This document shows positions 25,021 through 33,142 of a stretch of DNA of 36,754 nucleotides, in pieces. A program made the translations under genes and the position numbers. This DNA comes from Firmicutes bacterium UBA993 (GTDB taxonomy: Bacteria > Bacillota > Dethiobacteria > DTU022). How positions within the stretch are numbered: the stretch's first letter is position 1; each line of letters opens with the position of its first letter. The stretch spans positions 1 to 36,754 of the forward strand of contig DBBD01000039.1 in NCBI GenBank assembly GCA_002292015.1, in the 5' to 3' direction. The notes under the pieces were generated by a model that worked only from the letters and a program-made list of their open reading frames with translations, made no database searches and was not told the DNA's origin.

Positions 25021-26160
25021 ATGCCTGCTTTGTCAAAAATGGTCGTAGACCTAAAAAGATCCGGCATACGGGAAATAATGGATATGGCGGGAACCATGGA
25101 AGACGTTATTCACCTAGAAGTAGGTGAGCCTAAGTTTGATACGCCCCCTCACATAGTTTCAGCGGCACTGGAGGCGGCCAGGGCCGGCTTTACCCGTTAT
25201 ACCCCCAACAAAGGCCTGCTTTCCTTACGCCGCATCATCGCCGGGCGTGTTGAAGAAGACTATGGCGTCTCTGTAACGTCGGAAAATATCGTTGTTACGG
25301 TAGGCGGCGTGGGTGCCGTGGCGATAGCGGTGCGCGCCTTGGTTGATCGCGGAGACGAGGTGTTGATCCCGGATCCCGGTTGGCCCAATTACGAATCCAT
25401 CATCTATTGCGCCGGAGCGCTACCTAAGCGCTACCCCCTTTCGCGCACTAACGGATTTCTGCCCGACTTAAATGATCTTGATCAGGCGATTAGCGCAAAA
25501 ACCAAGGTTCTTATCCTGAACTCTCCCTCGAACCCTTTGGGTGTGGTGCTGCCGTCGGAATTGGTCCGCGACTTGGTCACCCTGGCCAAACGCCGTGACA
25601 TCTATATAATTTCTGATGAGGTTTACGATAAGATTATCTACGAAGGCCGCCATGCCAGTGCCCTTAGCTATGATACCGACGGACGGGTAATCGGTGTGTT
25701 CAGCTTCTCCAAGTCTTATGCCATGACCGGCTGGCGGGTGGGCTATGCTGTGGCTTCGGAGCCCGTGGCCGACCAGCTCACCAAACTGCAGGAAGCGTAT
25801 GTTTCCTGTGCATCCAGCGTTTCCCAGAAAGCGGCTGAAGCGGCCCTGCTTGCTTCCCAGGATTGTATCGAAGAGATGCGCGGTACCTACGCCGGTAACT
25901 TGGCGGCTGCCCGGGAAGTGCTTGACGGACTGGGTATCCGTTACCAGGTTCCCCGCGGCGCTTTCTACGTGTGGATCGATGTGAACAGCAAGGACTCGGC
26001 TACTTATGCCAGGGCATTACTGTCCAGGGAAAAAGTGGCCGTAGCCCCCGGCACTACCTTCGGGCCCTCTGGTAGCCGGTATATCAGGATTTCCCTGGCT
26101 TCCGACCGGGACTCAATCCGGGAAGGGTTGCGTCGACTAGGATCATTTCAGCATGAATAA
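25021..26160 (+). CDS. Pyridoxal phosphate-dependent class I/II aminotransferase
   Basis: A 379-residue fold-type I aminotransferase of the aspartate aminotransferase I-gamma-like group. The PLP Schiff-base lysine is K231 in SFSKSYAMTGWRVGY; other landmarks are EVGEPKFDTPPH, YTPNKGLLSLRR, NSPSNPLGVV, ISDEVYDKI and the C-terminal substrate arginine in SRYIRISLA. It transfers amino groups between an amino acid and a 2-oxo acid. GGGAGG at 25006-25011 marks the start. In this setting it could supply or remove a 2-oxo acid for the downstream aldolases, or make an aldehyde or oxo acid precursor for AOR; the amino donor is unknown. Confidence 0.92.
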   Translation: MPALSKMVVDLKRSGIREIMDMAGTMEDVIHLEVGEPKFDTPPHIVSAALEAARAGFTRYTPNKGLLSLRRIIAGRVEEDYGVSVTSENIVVTVGGVGAVAIAVRALVDRGDEVLIPDPGWPNYESIIYCAGALPKRYPLSRTNGFLPDLNDLDQAISAKTKVLILNSPSNPLGVVLPSELVRDLVTLAKRRDIYIISDEVYDKIIYEGRHASALSYDTDGRVIGVFSFSKSYAMTGWRVGYAVASEPVADQLTKLQEAYVSCASSVSQKAAEAALLASQDCIEEMRGTYAGNLAAAREVLDGLGIRYQVPRGAFYVWIDVNSKDSATYARALLSREKVAVAPGTTFGPSGSRYIRISLASDRDSIREGLRRLGSFQHE

Positions 26161-26210
26161 ATGCGGGGCCAAAGGTTGCTGTAGATAACCCGACAAGGAG
26201 TGAATTTATC

Positions 26211-27341
26211 ATGTCCACCTATATTTTGCAAAAAGAAGACGTGGCCCCGCTACTGGAGGGCCTGGCAGTTTTGGGAACAGGCGGTGGCGGAAGTCCCAGC
26301 TGGGGTAAAGCCATTTTAGAAAAAGAGATGGCCGCGGGCAGGGAGATCAAAATAGTTGACCCTGCCGATCTTCCCGACGATGCCCTCATCGTTTGCGGCG
26401 GGATGATGGGCTCGGTAAAAACGTTGGAGGAAATGAGCATTGATGGACTTCTGGAAAAATGGGAAAACCGCTTTGAATTGATGGAAGCGTGCCGGGTGAT
26501 GGAATCTTTCCTTGGAAAAAAAATTGATTTTCTGATCCCCTTTGAAGTTGGAGGGCTGAACACGCCAATCATTATGGCTGCCGCCGCCCGCCTGGGGCTG
26601 GTCACCGTAGACGGTGACGCCCTGGGCCGCTCGGCGCCGGAAACCCAGATGACCAGCTTCCTGGGCCACGGAGTTTCCTTAACCCCCATGCCCCTGGTAG
26701 ATGCAACCGGCAACGCCATCGTGGTGGTCGAACAGTGCAGTTCTGTTTTTGCCGACCAGATCGGGCGGTGGATGATTACCCGGGGCGGCGGCATGGGCGC
26801 CAACAATCACTATCCGATGAGCGGAGCGGAGCTCAAAAAAGCCGCTGTCCCCAATTCCGTCAGCCTGGCCCTGGCCACCGGCCAAGGGATCTTGAAGGCG
26901 CGGGAAAGCGGTGCCTGCCCGGTGAGCGCCGCCGCCGCTGTTTTAAAAGCATTTCCCCTGTTCGCTGGTACGGTCAGCTCTCTTGAAGGGGAAGACGTTG
27001 GTGGGTTCTACATCACTAATGTTACCCTGGCCGGCGAAGCAGAAGACGCAGGCCGCGAAGCGAAAATGGTCATCAAAAATGAAACCATGGCTTTATGGAT
27101 CGACGGCGCAGTAAAGGCCGTATTCCCCGACCTGGTTTGTATGTTGGACCCCGAAAGCGGAGAGGGGATCATGAGTGTTGATCTGGCAAAAGGCAAGCGG
27201 CTCACCCTAATCGGTATGCCCTGCCACCCAATCTTGCGAAAAGGTCTACAAAATCCCGCGGCAGCGGAAGCCTTTGGCGGCGCCCGCTACGGACACCCGG
27301 AGTTGCAGTATATACCGATTGAAGTTTTAAACGCCCGTTAA
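26211..27341 (+). CDS. DUF917 family protein
   Basis: A 376-residue member of DUF917 (now linked in domain databases to S-methyl thiohydantoin desulfurase, with hydantoinase-like relatives). The start has a typical LAVLGTGGGGSP motif, followed by DALIVCGGMMGS, PFEVGGLNTPIIMAAAARL, VDGDALGRSAPETQM, and the conserved GMPCHPILRKG near the end. Biochemical function of most members is unknown. AAGGAG at 26195-26200 precedes the ATG. Its place between an aminotransferase and two aldolase genes suggests it acts on a pathway intermediate, perhaps a cyclic amide or related compound, but this is speculation. Confidence 0.82.
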   Translation: MSTYILQKEDVAPLLEGLAVLGTGGGGSPSWGKAILEKEMAAGREIKIVDPADLPDDALIVCGGMMGSVKTLEEMSIDGLLEKWENRFELMEACRVMESFLGKKIDFLIPFEVGGLNTPIIMAAAARLGLVTVDGDALGRSAPETQMTSFLGHGVSLTPMPLVDATGNAIVVVEQCSSVFADQIGRWMITRGGGMGANNHYPMSGAELKKAAVPNSVSLALATGQGILKARESGACPVSAAAAVLKAFPLFAGTVSSLEGEDVGGFYITNVTLAGEAEDAGREAKMVIKNETMALWIDGAVKAVFPDLVCMLDPESGEGIMSVDLAKGKRLTLIGMPCHPILRKGLQNPAAAEAFGGARYGHPELQYIPIEVLNAR

Positions 27342-27377
27342 TCCATGGCCTATACACCAGAGGAGGTAGTAACCGGC

Positions 27378-27422
27378 ATGAATAAGCTGGACGATGTCAC
27401 CTGCGTTTGGAGGAGAATATAA
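27378..27422 (+). CDS. Possible 14-codon leader peptide
   Basis: ATG at 27378 gives MNKLDDVTCVWRRI and ends TAA immediately before the aldolase ATG (TAAATG). AGAGGAGGT at 27359-27367 is a strong ribosome site about ten bases upstream, and the aldolase's own ribosome site lies inside this frame. The same frame is open back to an ATG at 27345. It may couple translation of the aldolase to ribosome passage or be the tail of a lost gene. No homologue recognised. Confidence 0.25.
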   Translation: MNKLDDVTCVWRRI

Positions 27423-28205
27423 ATGAATAACTTGAAAACACGTTTGCAAAACGGCCGGATGGTGGCAGGCCCTTTCATAAAATTTGCCAACCCCGGGCTG
27501 GTGGAGATTTATGGAAAAGCGGGATTTGATTTTGTAGTTATTGATACCGAGCACGGCCCCCACAGCATAGAAACCGTCGAGAATCTGGTACGGGCTGCGG
27601 AGTTAGCCGGGATCAGCCCCGTGGTGCGGGTGCGCCGCAACGAGCCCTCGCTTATTTCCCGTGTTATGGATGTGGGCGCGGAAGGGATTCTGGTTCCCCA
27701 GGTAACCGGCGGAGCCGATGCGCTCAGCGCGGTAAAAGCGGCTAAATTTGCTCCTGAAGGAGAGCGTGGCATGTGCTGTTATGTCCGGTCGGCCTCCTAT
27801 TCCCATGAGAATAAATTTGACTATTTTAAAAGAACCAACCGTGACAACGTCATTATTATACTAATCGAAGGAAAGCAGGGCCTAGAAAACTTAGATCAGA
27901 TCATCGGTGTTCCCGGCATCGATGTCCTATTTATCGGACCGTACGACCTCTCCCAATCGCTGGGGCTGCCCGGGCAGATAGATCACCCCCTGGTAAGGGA
28001 AAAGATGCGGGAAGTGGTAAGCAAGGCGCACCTGGCGGGGCTGGCCGTGGGCACTTTTGTGGACAACCTGGAAGCGGTTGCCCTGTGGAGTGCTATGGGC
28101 GTTCAGTTTATCGCCTATTCCGTGGATGCGGGCATCATCTACCAGGCTTCCCGTGAAATTGTATCTAGAATTCAGGAGGAATTCAAAGCCAGCCGGCAGC
28201 AATAG
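27423..28205 (+). CDS. HpcH/HpaI-type class II pyruvate aldolase
   Basis: A 260-residue TIM-barrel aldolase of the HpcH/HpaI/2-keto-3-deoxy-L-rhamnonate aldolase group. It splits 2-keto-3-deoxy (4-hydroxy-2-oxo) acids to pyruvate and an aldehyde using a divalent metal. Visible motifs are DFVVIDTEHGPH (catalytic His), RVRRNEP, VPQVTGG, and metal ligands in LIEGKQGLENL and IDVLFIGPYDLSQSLG. GGAGGAG at 27410-27416 precedes the ATG. It is followed by KDPG aldolase and KDG kinase, so this operon handles 2-keto-3-deoxy acids in two ways; the aldehyde made here is a plausible AOR substrate. Confidence 0.9.
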   Translation: MNNLKTRLQNGRMVAGPFIKFANPGLVEIYGKAGFDFVVIDTEHGPHSIETVENLVRAAELAGISPVVRVRRNEPSLISRVMDVGAEGILVPQVTGGADALSAVKAAKFAPEGERGMCCYVRSASYSHENKFDYFKRTNRDNVIIILIEGKQGLENLDQIIGVPGIDVLFIGPYDLSQSLGLPGQIDHPLVREKMREVVSKAHLAGLAVGTFVDNLEAVALWSAMGVQFIAYSVDAGIIYQASREIVSRIQEEFKASRQQ

Positions 28206-28270
28206 CGGCGCTAGGGCCGACTTTTAATGTAGCAGTGTAACTCTAAGAATACGGTAAAGGAGTGATTAGA

Positions 28271-28915
28271 TTGATCCCGAAGCTTAAGCAGCTTCAAAGA
28301 ATTATTGATACCGGCGTAGTAGCCGTGGTCCGGGCCGGCTCACCGGAAGAGGCGCGGAAGATTGCCGAGGCGGTGCGCGCTGGAGGCGTTGATATTATCG
28401 AGATCACGCTCACCGTTCCCGGGGCGTTGGATGTCATCAAAGATCTTAAAAATGCCTACCCCGGGGAAGAAATCCTTATTGGGGCGGGCACGGTGCTCGA
28501 CCCGGAAACCGCCCGACTGGCCCTGCTGGCCGGGGCGGAATATATCGTCAGCCCCATTTTAAACCTTGAACTTGTCCGGTTGTGCAACCGTTATCAGAAA
28601 ATCTCCATGCCCGGTTGTATGAGTATCAACGAGATAGTGCAGGCCATGGAGGCGGGCGCCGATGTGATCAAGCTGTTCCCCGGGAGCGCATTCGGCCCTG
28701 ATATGGTCAAGGCTATACGGGGGCCGTTACCCCAGGCGGTTCTGCTGCCCACCGGCGGGGTGAGCCTGGAGAATGTTCAGGAATGGATCAAAAATGGTTG
28801 TATCGCCGTGGGTGTGGGCGGCGAGTTGACCAAAGGAGCTGAAAAAGGGGATTACGCTCGGGTGCAGGAGAAAGCGAGACAATTTGTGGAAAAAGTTAAG
28901 GCTGCCCGTCTCTAG
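28271..28915 (+). CDS. eda: 2-keto-3-deoxy-6-phosphogluconate/4-hydroxy-2-oxoglutarate aldolase
   Basis: A 214-residue class I KDPG/KHG aldolase. The Schiff-base lysine is K134 in DVIKLFPGS; VAVVRAGSPEEARKIAEA, EITLTVPG, GAGTVLDPE and LPTGGVSLENV are all family landmarks. TTG at 28271 (MIPKLKQLQRI) is preferred because AAAGGAG at 28256-28262 overlaps a GTG at 28262. The KDG kinase begins 13 bases after the stop, so the two are co-translated: kinase makes KDPG and the aldolase splits it into pyruvate and glyceraldehyde 3-phosphate (Entner-Doudoroff lower branch). Confidence 0.93.
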   Translation: MIPKLKQLQRIIDTGVVAVVRAGSPEEARKIAEAVRAGGVDIIEITLTVPGALDVIKDLKNAYPGEEILIGAGTVLDPETARLALLAGAEYIVSPILNLELVRLCNRYQKISMPGCMSINEIVQAMEAGADVIKLFPGSAFGPDMVKAIRGPLPQAVLLPTGGVSLENVQEWIKNGCIAVGVGGELTKGAEKGDYARVQEKARQFVEKVKAARL

Positions 28916-28927
28916 GAGGAGAAGAAT

Positions 28928-29953
28928 ATGAAAAAAGTTATCACGTTCGGGGAAATCATGCTCAGGTTGGCTACGCCCGCTTACCAGCGCTTTATCCAGG
29001 CTGAGTCCTTTGAAGCTACCTATGGCGGGGGTGAAGCCAATGTGGCTGTCTCCCTGGCCCATTTCGGTCTGGAGTCAACCTTTGTCACCGCGGTACCCGA
29101 TAACGATATTGGCCAGGCCGCAATTAATCACTTAAGAAGGTTCGGTGTTCATACCGATTCCATTGCCAGGGTGAAAGGCGCCCGGTTGGGCATTTATTTC
29201 CTGGAGACCGGCGTCTCCCAACGCGCCTCACAGGTGATTTACGATCGCTTCCCCTCGGCCATCGCGGGTATCGAAGAAAATGTTTTCCAGTGGGCCGGGA
29301 TTTTTGCCGGAGCCAGTTGGTTCCACTTTACCGGAATTACCCCGGCCCTGGGCGACCGGGCAGCTGCCGAGACACTGAAAGCCTGCCGCGCCGCTAAAGA
29401 AGGAGGCCTTACCGTTAGCTGCGACTTAAACTTTCGTAAAAAACTATGGACCCGCGAGAAGGCACAGGCCGTGATGAGCGATCTGATGCCTTATGTAGAC
29501 CTGGTGGTGGCCAACGAAGAAGACGCGGAGCAGGTCTTCGGAATCCAGGCCAGGCATTCGGACATTACCAAAGGGGCAATCGATGAGGAAGGTTACCGGG
29601 ACGTGGCCCGGGAACTGATCGAGAGGTTCGGACTGAAGCAAGTAGCGATCACCCTGCGCGAGAGTATTTCCGCTTCAGACAACGGCTGGTCTGCTCTTCT
29701 TTACGACGGCGCGGGATTTTACAAGTCCCGGCGCTATCTGGTCCATATTGTTGACCGGGTCGGCGGAGGCGACGCCTTCGCCGCGGGTCTGATCTACGCC
29801 CTGCTTAGCGGGCACTCTGCCCAGGAAACAGTTGAATTTGCCGCAGCCGCCTCCTGCCTCAAGCACACTGTTCATGGCGACTTCAACATGGTCAAGGTTA
29901 GCGAAGTCCTAAGCCTTGCCGCCGGCGATGAATCGGGAAGGGTGCAGCGCTAG
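28928..29953 (+). CDS. kdgK: 2-keto-3-deoxygluconate kinase (PfkB family)
   Basis: A 341-residue ribokinase/PfkB-type sugar kinase. N-terminal TFGEIMLRLATP and YGGGEANVAVSLAHFG are typical of KDG kinases, and the C-terminal DRVGGGDAFAAGLIYAL contains the catalytic Asp and anion hole. AGGAGGAG at 28915-28922 precedes the ATG. Adjacent eda makes 2-keto-3-deoxygluconate or a close sugar acid the likely substrate; fructokinase-type activity cannot be fully excluded. It is the last gene of the plus-strand island and converges on the IclR 2 gene 40 bases away. Confidence 0.88.
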   Translation: MKKVITFGEIMLRLATPAYQRFIQAESFEATYGGGEANVAVSLAHFGLESTFVTAVPDNDIGQAAINHLRRFGVHTDSIARVKGARLGIYFLETGVSQRASQVIYDRFPSAIAGIEENVFQWAGIFAGASWFHFTGITPALGDRAAAETLKACRAAKEGGLTVSCDLNFRKKLWTREKAQAVMSDLMPYVDLVVANEEDAEQVFGIQARHSDITKGAIDEEGYRDVARELIERFGLKQVAITLRESISASDNGWSALLYDGAGFYKSRRYLVHIVDRVGGGDAFAAGLIYALLSGHSAQETVEFAAAASCLKHTVHGDFNMVKVSEVLSLAAGDESGRVQR

Positions 29954-29993
29954 CTCCATCTCAGTCTCTGCAGTGTGCGGCTGAAATTTTGTA

Positions 29994-30761
29994 TCAAAGA
30001 TAGCCCATTTCAGCAGATATTTTCGCGCCTGTTTCCACCATGATCGGGATAATAGGGCTTAGCACGCTTTCCGTATAGTGCTTTACGATGAGGGTTATGC
30101 TCAATGCAGCGACGGTTTTTTGAGTGAAATCTTTGATCGACACGGCTACACAGTAGATTAGCGGCTCGTGCTCACCTAGGTCCAGTGCGTAGCCCTTTTC
30201 CCGGACCTCATTCAGGTGCTCCAGAAAAGCGGGAATGCCGGTGATGGTGCTCTGGGTGTAACATTTCATGCCTCTCTTCTCCAGTATCAATCGAACCCGC
30301 TCAGGCGGGAGATCAATTAATAGGGCCTTTCCCAGGGCGGTACAATGGCAGGGACCGCGCTTGCCGATATCGGAAAAAATGCGGATGCCCCGGCTGGATT
30401 CCAATTTATCAATATAAACAACTTCGTCCTGGTCCAGCACAGCCAGGTGAACAGTTTCATTCACCTCACTGACTAGCTTTTCCAGGTACGGCCGTGCTTG
30501 GGTACGCAGTTCCAAGCTATTTATCAGGGAGGAGCTTAAATTCAGGATGGTCAACCCGAGGGAGTAGGTAGCTTTACGAGGGTTCCAGCGCAATAATCCA
30601 CCCTCTACCATAGTCACCGCTATACGGTAGGCGGTGCTCTTATGGACTTTTAACGCTTTGCTCAGATCACCTAAACTGAGTTCCGACTGCTTGGGCGAAA
30701 AAAGGTTCAGCATATAAATGGCTTTTTCAATAGATTTGACCCTGTATGCGTCGTATTTCAT
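29994..30761 (-). CDS. IclR family transcriptional regulator 2
   Basis: A 255-residue paralogue of the regulator at 5587, of exactly the same length and with nearly the same DNA-binding region (SLGDLSKALKVHKSTAYRIA), so the two may recognise similar operators. The effector domain is also close (GHCTALGKALLIDLP, EHEPLIYCVAVSIKDF), with differences such as Arg/Ser-rich positions near SSRGIRIFSDIGKRGP, so the effectors may differ. The ATG at 30761 follows AGGGTGAG on the minus strand; a GTG at 30773 lies in that site. It is transcribed away from the acyl-CoA synthetase gene and towards the kinase. Confidence 0.91.
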   Translation of the reverse strand: MKYDAYRVKSIEKAIYMLNLFSPKQSELSLGDLSKALKVHKSTAYRIAVTMVEGGLLRWNPRKATYSLGLTILNLSSSLINSLELRTQARPYLEKLVSEVNETVHLAVLDQDEVVYIDKLESSRGIRIFSDIGKRGPCHCTALGKALLIDLPPERVRLILEKRGMKCYTQSTITGIPAFLEHLNEVREKGYALDLGEHEPLIYCVAVSIKDFTQKTVAALSITLIVKHYTESVLSPIIPIMVETGAKISAEMGYL

Positions 30762-30929
30762 AATGCATCTCACCCTTTCCGCTGCTTATCTTACCCTGAC
30801 AATGGCTATAGTTTCGCCTGTTTTAATGAAAATCCTCTAATTCAAATAACTCATCATCCGCCTAGCCTCGGCAAAAGAAGGCGAGCCCCTTAAAGTCACC
30901 TAAGTAGTAAAGGACGTTCTTGCCATGCA

Positions 30930-30958
30930 TTGCTTAAATATTGCAAAGCATGTAAAAT
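30930..30958 (+). promoter_or_regulatory. Candidate sigma-A promoter for acyl-CoA synthetase
   Basis: TTGCTT (30930-30935) and TAAAAT (30953-30958) with a 17-base spacer predict a start near 30965, leaving a leader of about 43 bases before the ATG at 31008. This argues against any start codon further upstream. Confidence 0.6.
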
Positions 30959-31007
30959 GAAAGTTGTCAGGACGGTAAAAAGATTTCCACCCCGAAAGGT
31001 ACTACAA

Positions 31008-33125
31008 ATGGACAGACTGGAATTTTTATTCAATCCAAAACAGGTAGCTGTTATTGGGGCCTCCCAGTCACCGAAGAAAATCGGTTATGCCATACTATAC
31101 AACATTATTAATAGCGGCTACAAAGGCATAATATACCCGGTAAACCCCCGTGAACCAGAAATTAACGGCCAACCATGCTACTGCACTATCAAAGATATCG
31201 GAAAACCGGTTGAACTGGCGGTTATTGCAATTCCGGCTGCAGGCGTAAATAGGGTTGCCCGTGAATGTGGGGAAGCCGGTGTTAAGGGTTTAGTGGTCAT
31301 CACAGCCGGTTTTAAAGAAGTAGGAATAGCGGGCAACAAGCTTGAGCAAGAATTACTTTCTATTTGCAGAGAGTTCGGGATGCGGATGCTCGGGCCAAAC
31401 TGTGTCGGACTGATGAATACCCACTCACCGCTCAACGCTTCTTTCGCTAATGGTTTTCCAAGCCTGGGCAATATCTCTTTTATTTCGCAAAGCGGCGCCA
31501 TGCTGGTCTCGATCCTGGACTGGAGCTTTGAAATGGGACTCGGATTTTCCAGTTTTATCAGCCTTGGCAATAAAGCCGATTTGAATGAAGTGGATTTTAT
31601 CGAAAGCTGCGCCGGTGATCCCAACACCAGCGTTATTTTATGCTATATTGAAGATGTTACTAACGGTGATCGCTTTGTCGAGGTCTGTTCAGCTGCCGCC
31701 CGCAACAAGCCGATTGTAATTCTAAAATCAGGCACCAGCACCGCCGGAGCCCAGGCAGCTAGCTCACATACCGGCGCCCTGGCCGGCAGTAACCGAGCCT
31801 ATGACGCAGCCTTTAAACAGAGCGGTGTTTTAAAAGCAGACAGCATGAATGAACTTTTTGATTTGGCTCGCGCCTTCTCAGCGCAACCGCTGCCCCGGCA
31901 ACCCCGGGTGGCGATTGTGACCAACGCCGGTGGCCCGGCGATCGTAACCACTGATGCCGTTGAAAAAAACGGGCTGCAAATGGCCCGCTTTACTAAGCCG
32001 ACCATCGATCTGCTGCGCGCCAATCTGCCCCCTGCTGCCAATATCTACAATCCGGTGGATCTGATTGGAGATGCGCGCAATGATCGCTATCATTTTGCGC
32101 TTGACGCGGTCCTTAAGGATGATAATGTGGATAGCGCTTTGGTCTTGCTTTGCCCGGCTGCGGTTACCGAGCCGGAAGAGACAGCCAAGACCATTGTTGA
32201 ACTTAGCAATTACCACAAAGGTAAGCCGGTTATGGCCGTCTACATGGGTGGGAAATCACTGCAGGCGGGGAAAAATTATCTTACAAAAAACGGAGTGCCG
32301 ACCTTTACTTTTCCTGAACCTTCCGTCCGTGCCTTAAAAGGGATGATCGAATATGCCGGCTATAAATACAGCCCGGCAGCTCCTGTGCCGGTAATTTTGT
32401 CCGACATTGATCAGGCAGGCGCGAAGACAGTTATTAACCAGGTGCTGGCCGATCGTCGGGTAGTCCTCTTGGGTCATGAAGCATCGATGGTAATGTCGGC
32501 ATACGGCATACCGGCAAGTCACAGTCACCTTGCGCTTACCGAAGACGAAGCTGCAACAATTGCTGCCAGATTGGGACTTCCCGTTGCCTTGAAAGTATCT
32601 TCACCGCGAATAGCGCATAAAACCGATGTCGGCGGAGTCGAAATCGGCCTCCACAGTGAAGCAGAGGTACGCCGGGCCTTTAACCGGATCATGGAAAAGG
32701 TGCGTTATTTTGTGCCCGATGCCCCGATTTACGGGGTTGAAGTTCAAAACATGGTCGATGACGGAGTAGAAGTGATCATCGGCATGTCGAGGGATATCCA
32801 GTTTGGACCGCTGATCGTTTTCGGGCTCGGTGGTATTTATGTTAACCTGCTTGAAGAGGTCACATTCAGGCTGGCTTCAGCGCTCAATACCCGCCAGGCA
32901 GTAGAAATGATGATCGCCGAAACCAAAGCCTACACGTTGCTAAAAGGGTACCGGGGCAAAAAACCGGCTGATATAAATGCCTTAGTTGATGTAATGCTGC
33001 GGTCAGCCCGCCTGGTCACCGACCTGAAGCAGATCACTGAGATGGATATCAACCCGCTACGCGTCCACCAAAAAGGTGTTACCGCTCTGGACGTTAAAAT
33101 AACGATTGAAGAAAAAGCTCATTAA
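31008..33125 (+). CDS. ADP-forming acyl-CoA synthetase (acetate-CoA ligase type)
   Basis: A 705-residue fused alpha-beta NDP-forming acyl-CoA synthetase. It converts an acyl-CoA, ADP and phosphate to a free acid, CoA and ATP, conserving energy. The order is CoA-binding Rossmann domain (PKQVAVIGASQSPKKIGYA), succinyl-CoA synthetase alpha-like domains (FISQSGAMLVSILDW; phosphohistidine region SSHTGALAGSNRAYD), and a C-terminal ATP-grasp domain (PVALKVSSPRIAHKTDVGGV, VFGLGGIYVNLLEEVTFRLA, EMDINPLRV). ATG at 31008 has GAAAGGT seven bases upstream and lies after a plausible promoter; an upstream TTG frame at 30930 starts inside that promoter. The DRTGG gene follows after 17 bases. Acyl specificity is not predictable. 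Confidence 0.9.
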   Translation: MDRLEFLFNPKQVAVIGASQSPKKIGYAILYNIINSGYKGIIYPVNPREPEINGQPCYCTIKDIGKPVELAVIAIPAAGVNRVARECGEAGVKGLVVITAGFKEVGIAGNKLEQELLSICREFGMRMLGPNCVGLMNTHSPLNASFANGFPSLGNISFISQSGAMLVSILDWSFEMGLGFSSFISLGNKADLNEVDFIESCAGDPNTSVILCYIEDVTNGDRFVEVCSAAARNKPIVILKSGTSTAGAQAASSHTGALAGSNRAYDAAFKQSGVLKADSMNELFDLARAFSAQPLPRQPRVAIVTNAGGPAIVTTDAVEKNGLQMARFTKPTIDLLRANLPPAANIYNPVDLIGDARNDRYHFALDAVLKDDNVDSALVLLCPAAVTEPEETAKTIVELSNYHKGKPVMAVYMGGKSLQAGKNYLTKNGVPTFTFPEPSVRALKGMIEYAGYKYSPAAPVPVILSDIDQAGAKTVINQVLADRRVVLLGHEASMVMSAYGIPASHSHLALTEDEAATIAARLGLPVALKVSSPRIAHKTDVGGVEIGLHSEAEVRRAFNRIMEKVRYFVPDAPIYGVEVQNMVDDGVEVIIGMSRDIQFGPLIVFGLGGIYVNLLEEVTFRLASALNTRQAVEMMIAETKAYTLLKGYRGKKPADINALVDVMLRSARLVTDLKQITEMDINPLRVHQKGVTALDVKITIEEKAH

Positions 33126-33142
33126 CGGCGAGGTGAATTACA

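Noticed and set aside
26219..26806. A 195-codon open frame antisense to the DUF917 gene
   Set aside because: Composition (Ser/Pro/Arg-rich) is that of a shadow frame of GC-rich coding DNA; the sense protein has clear family motifs.
29980..30014. Perfect 8-base inverted repeat GCTGAAAT/ATTTCAGC between converging genes
   Set aside because: No T-run on either strand and it overlaps the IclR 2 coding end, so it is not called as a bidirectional terminator.
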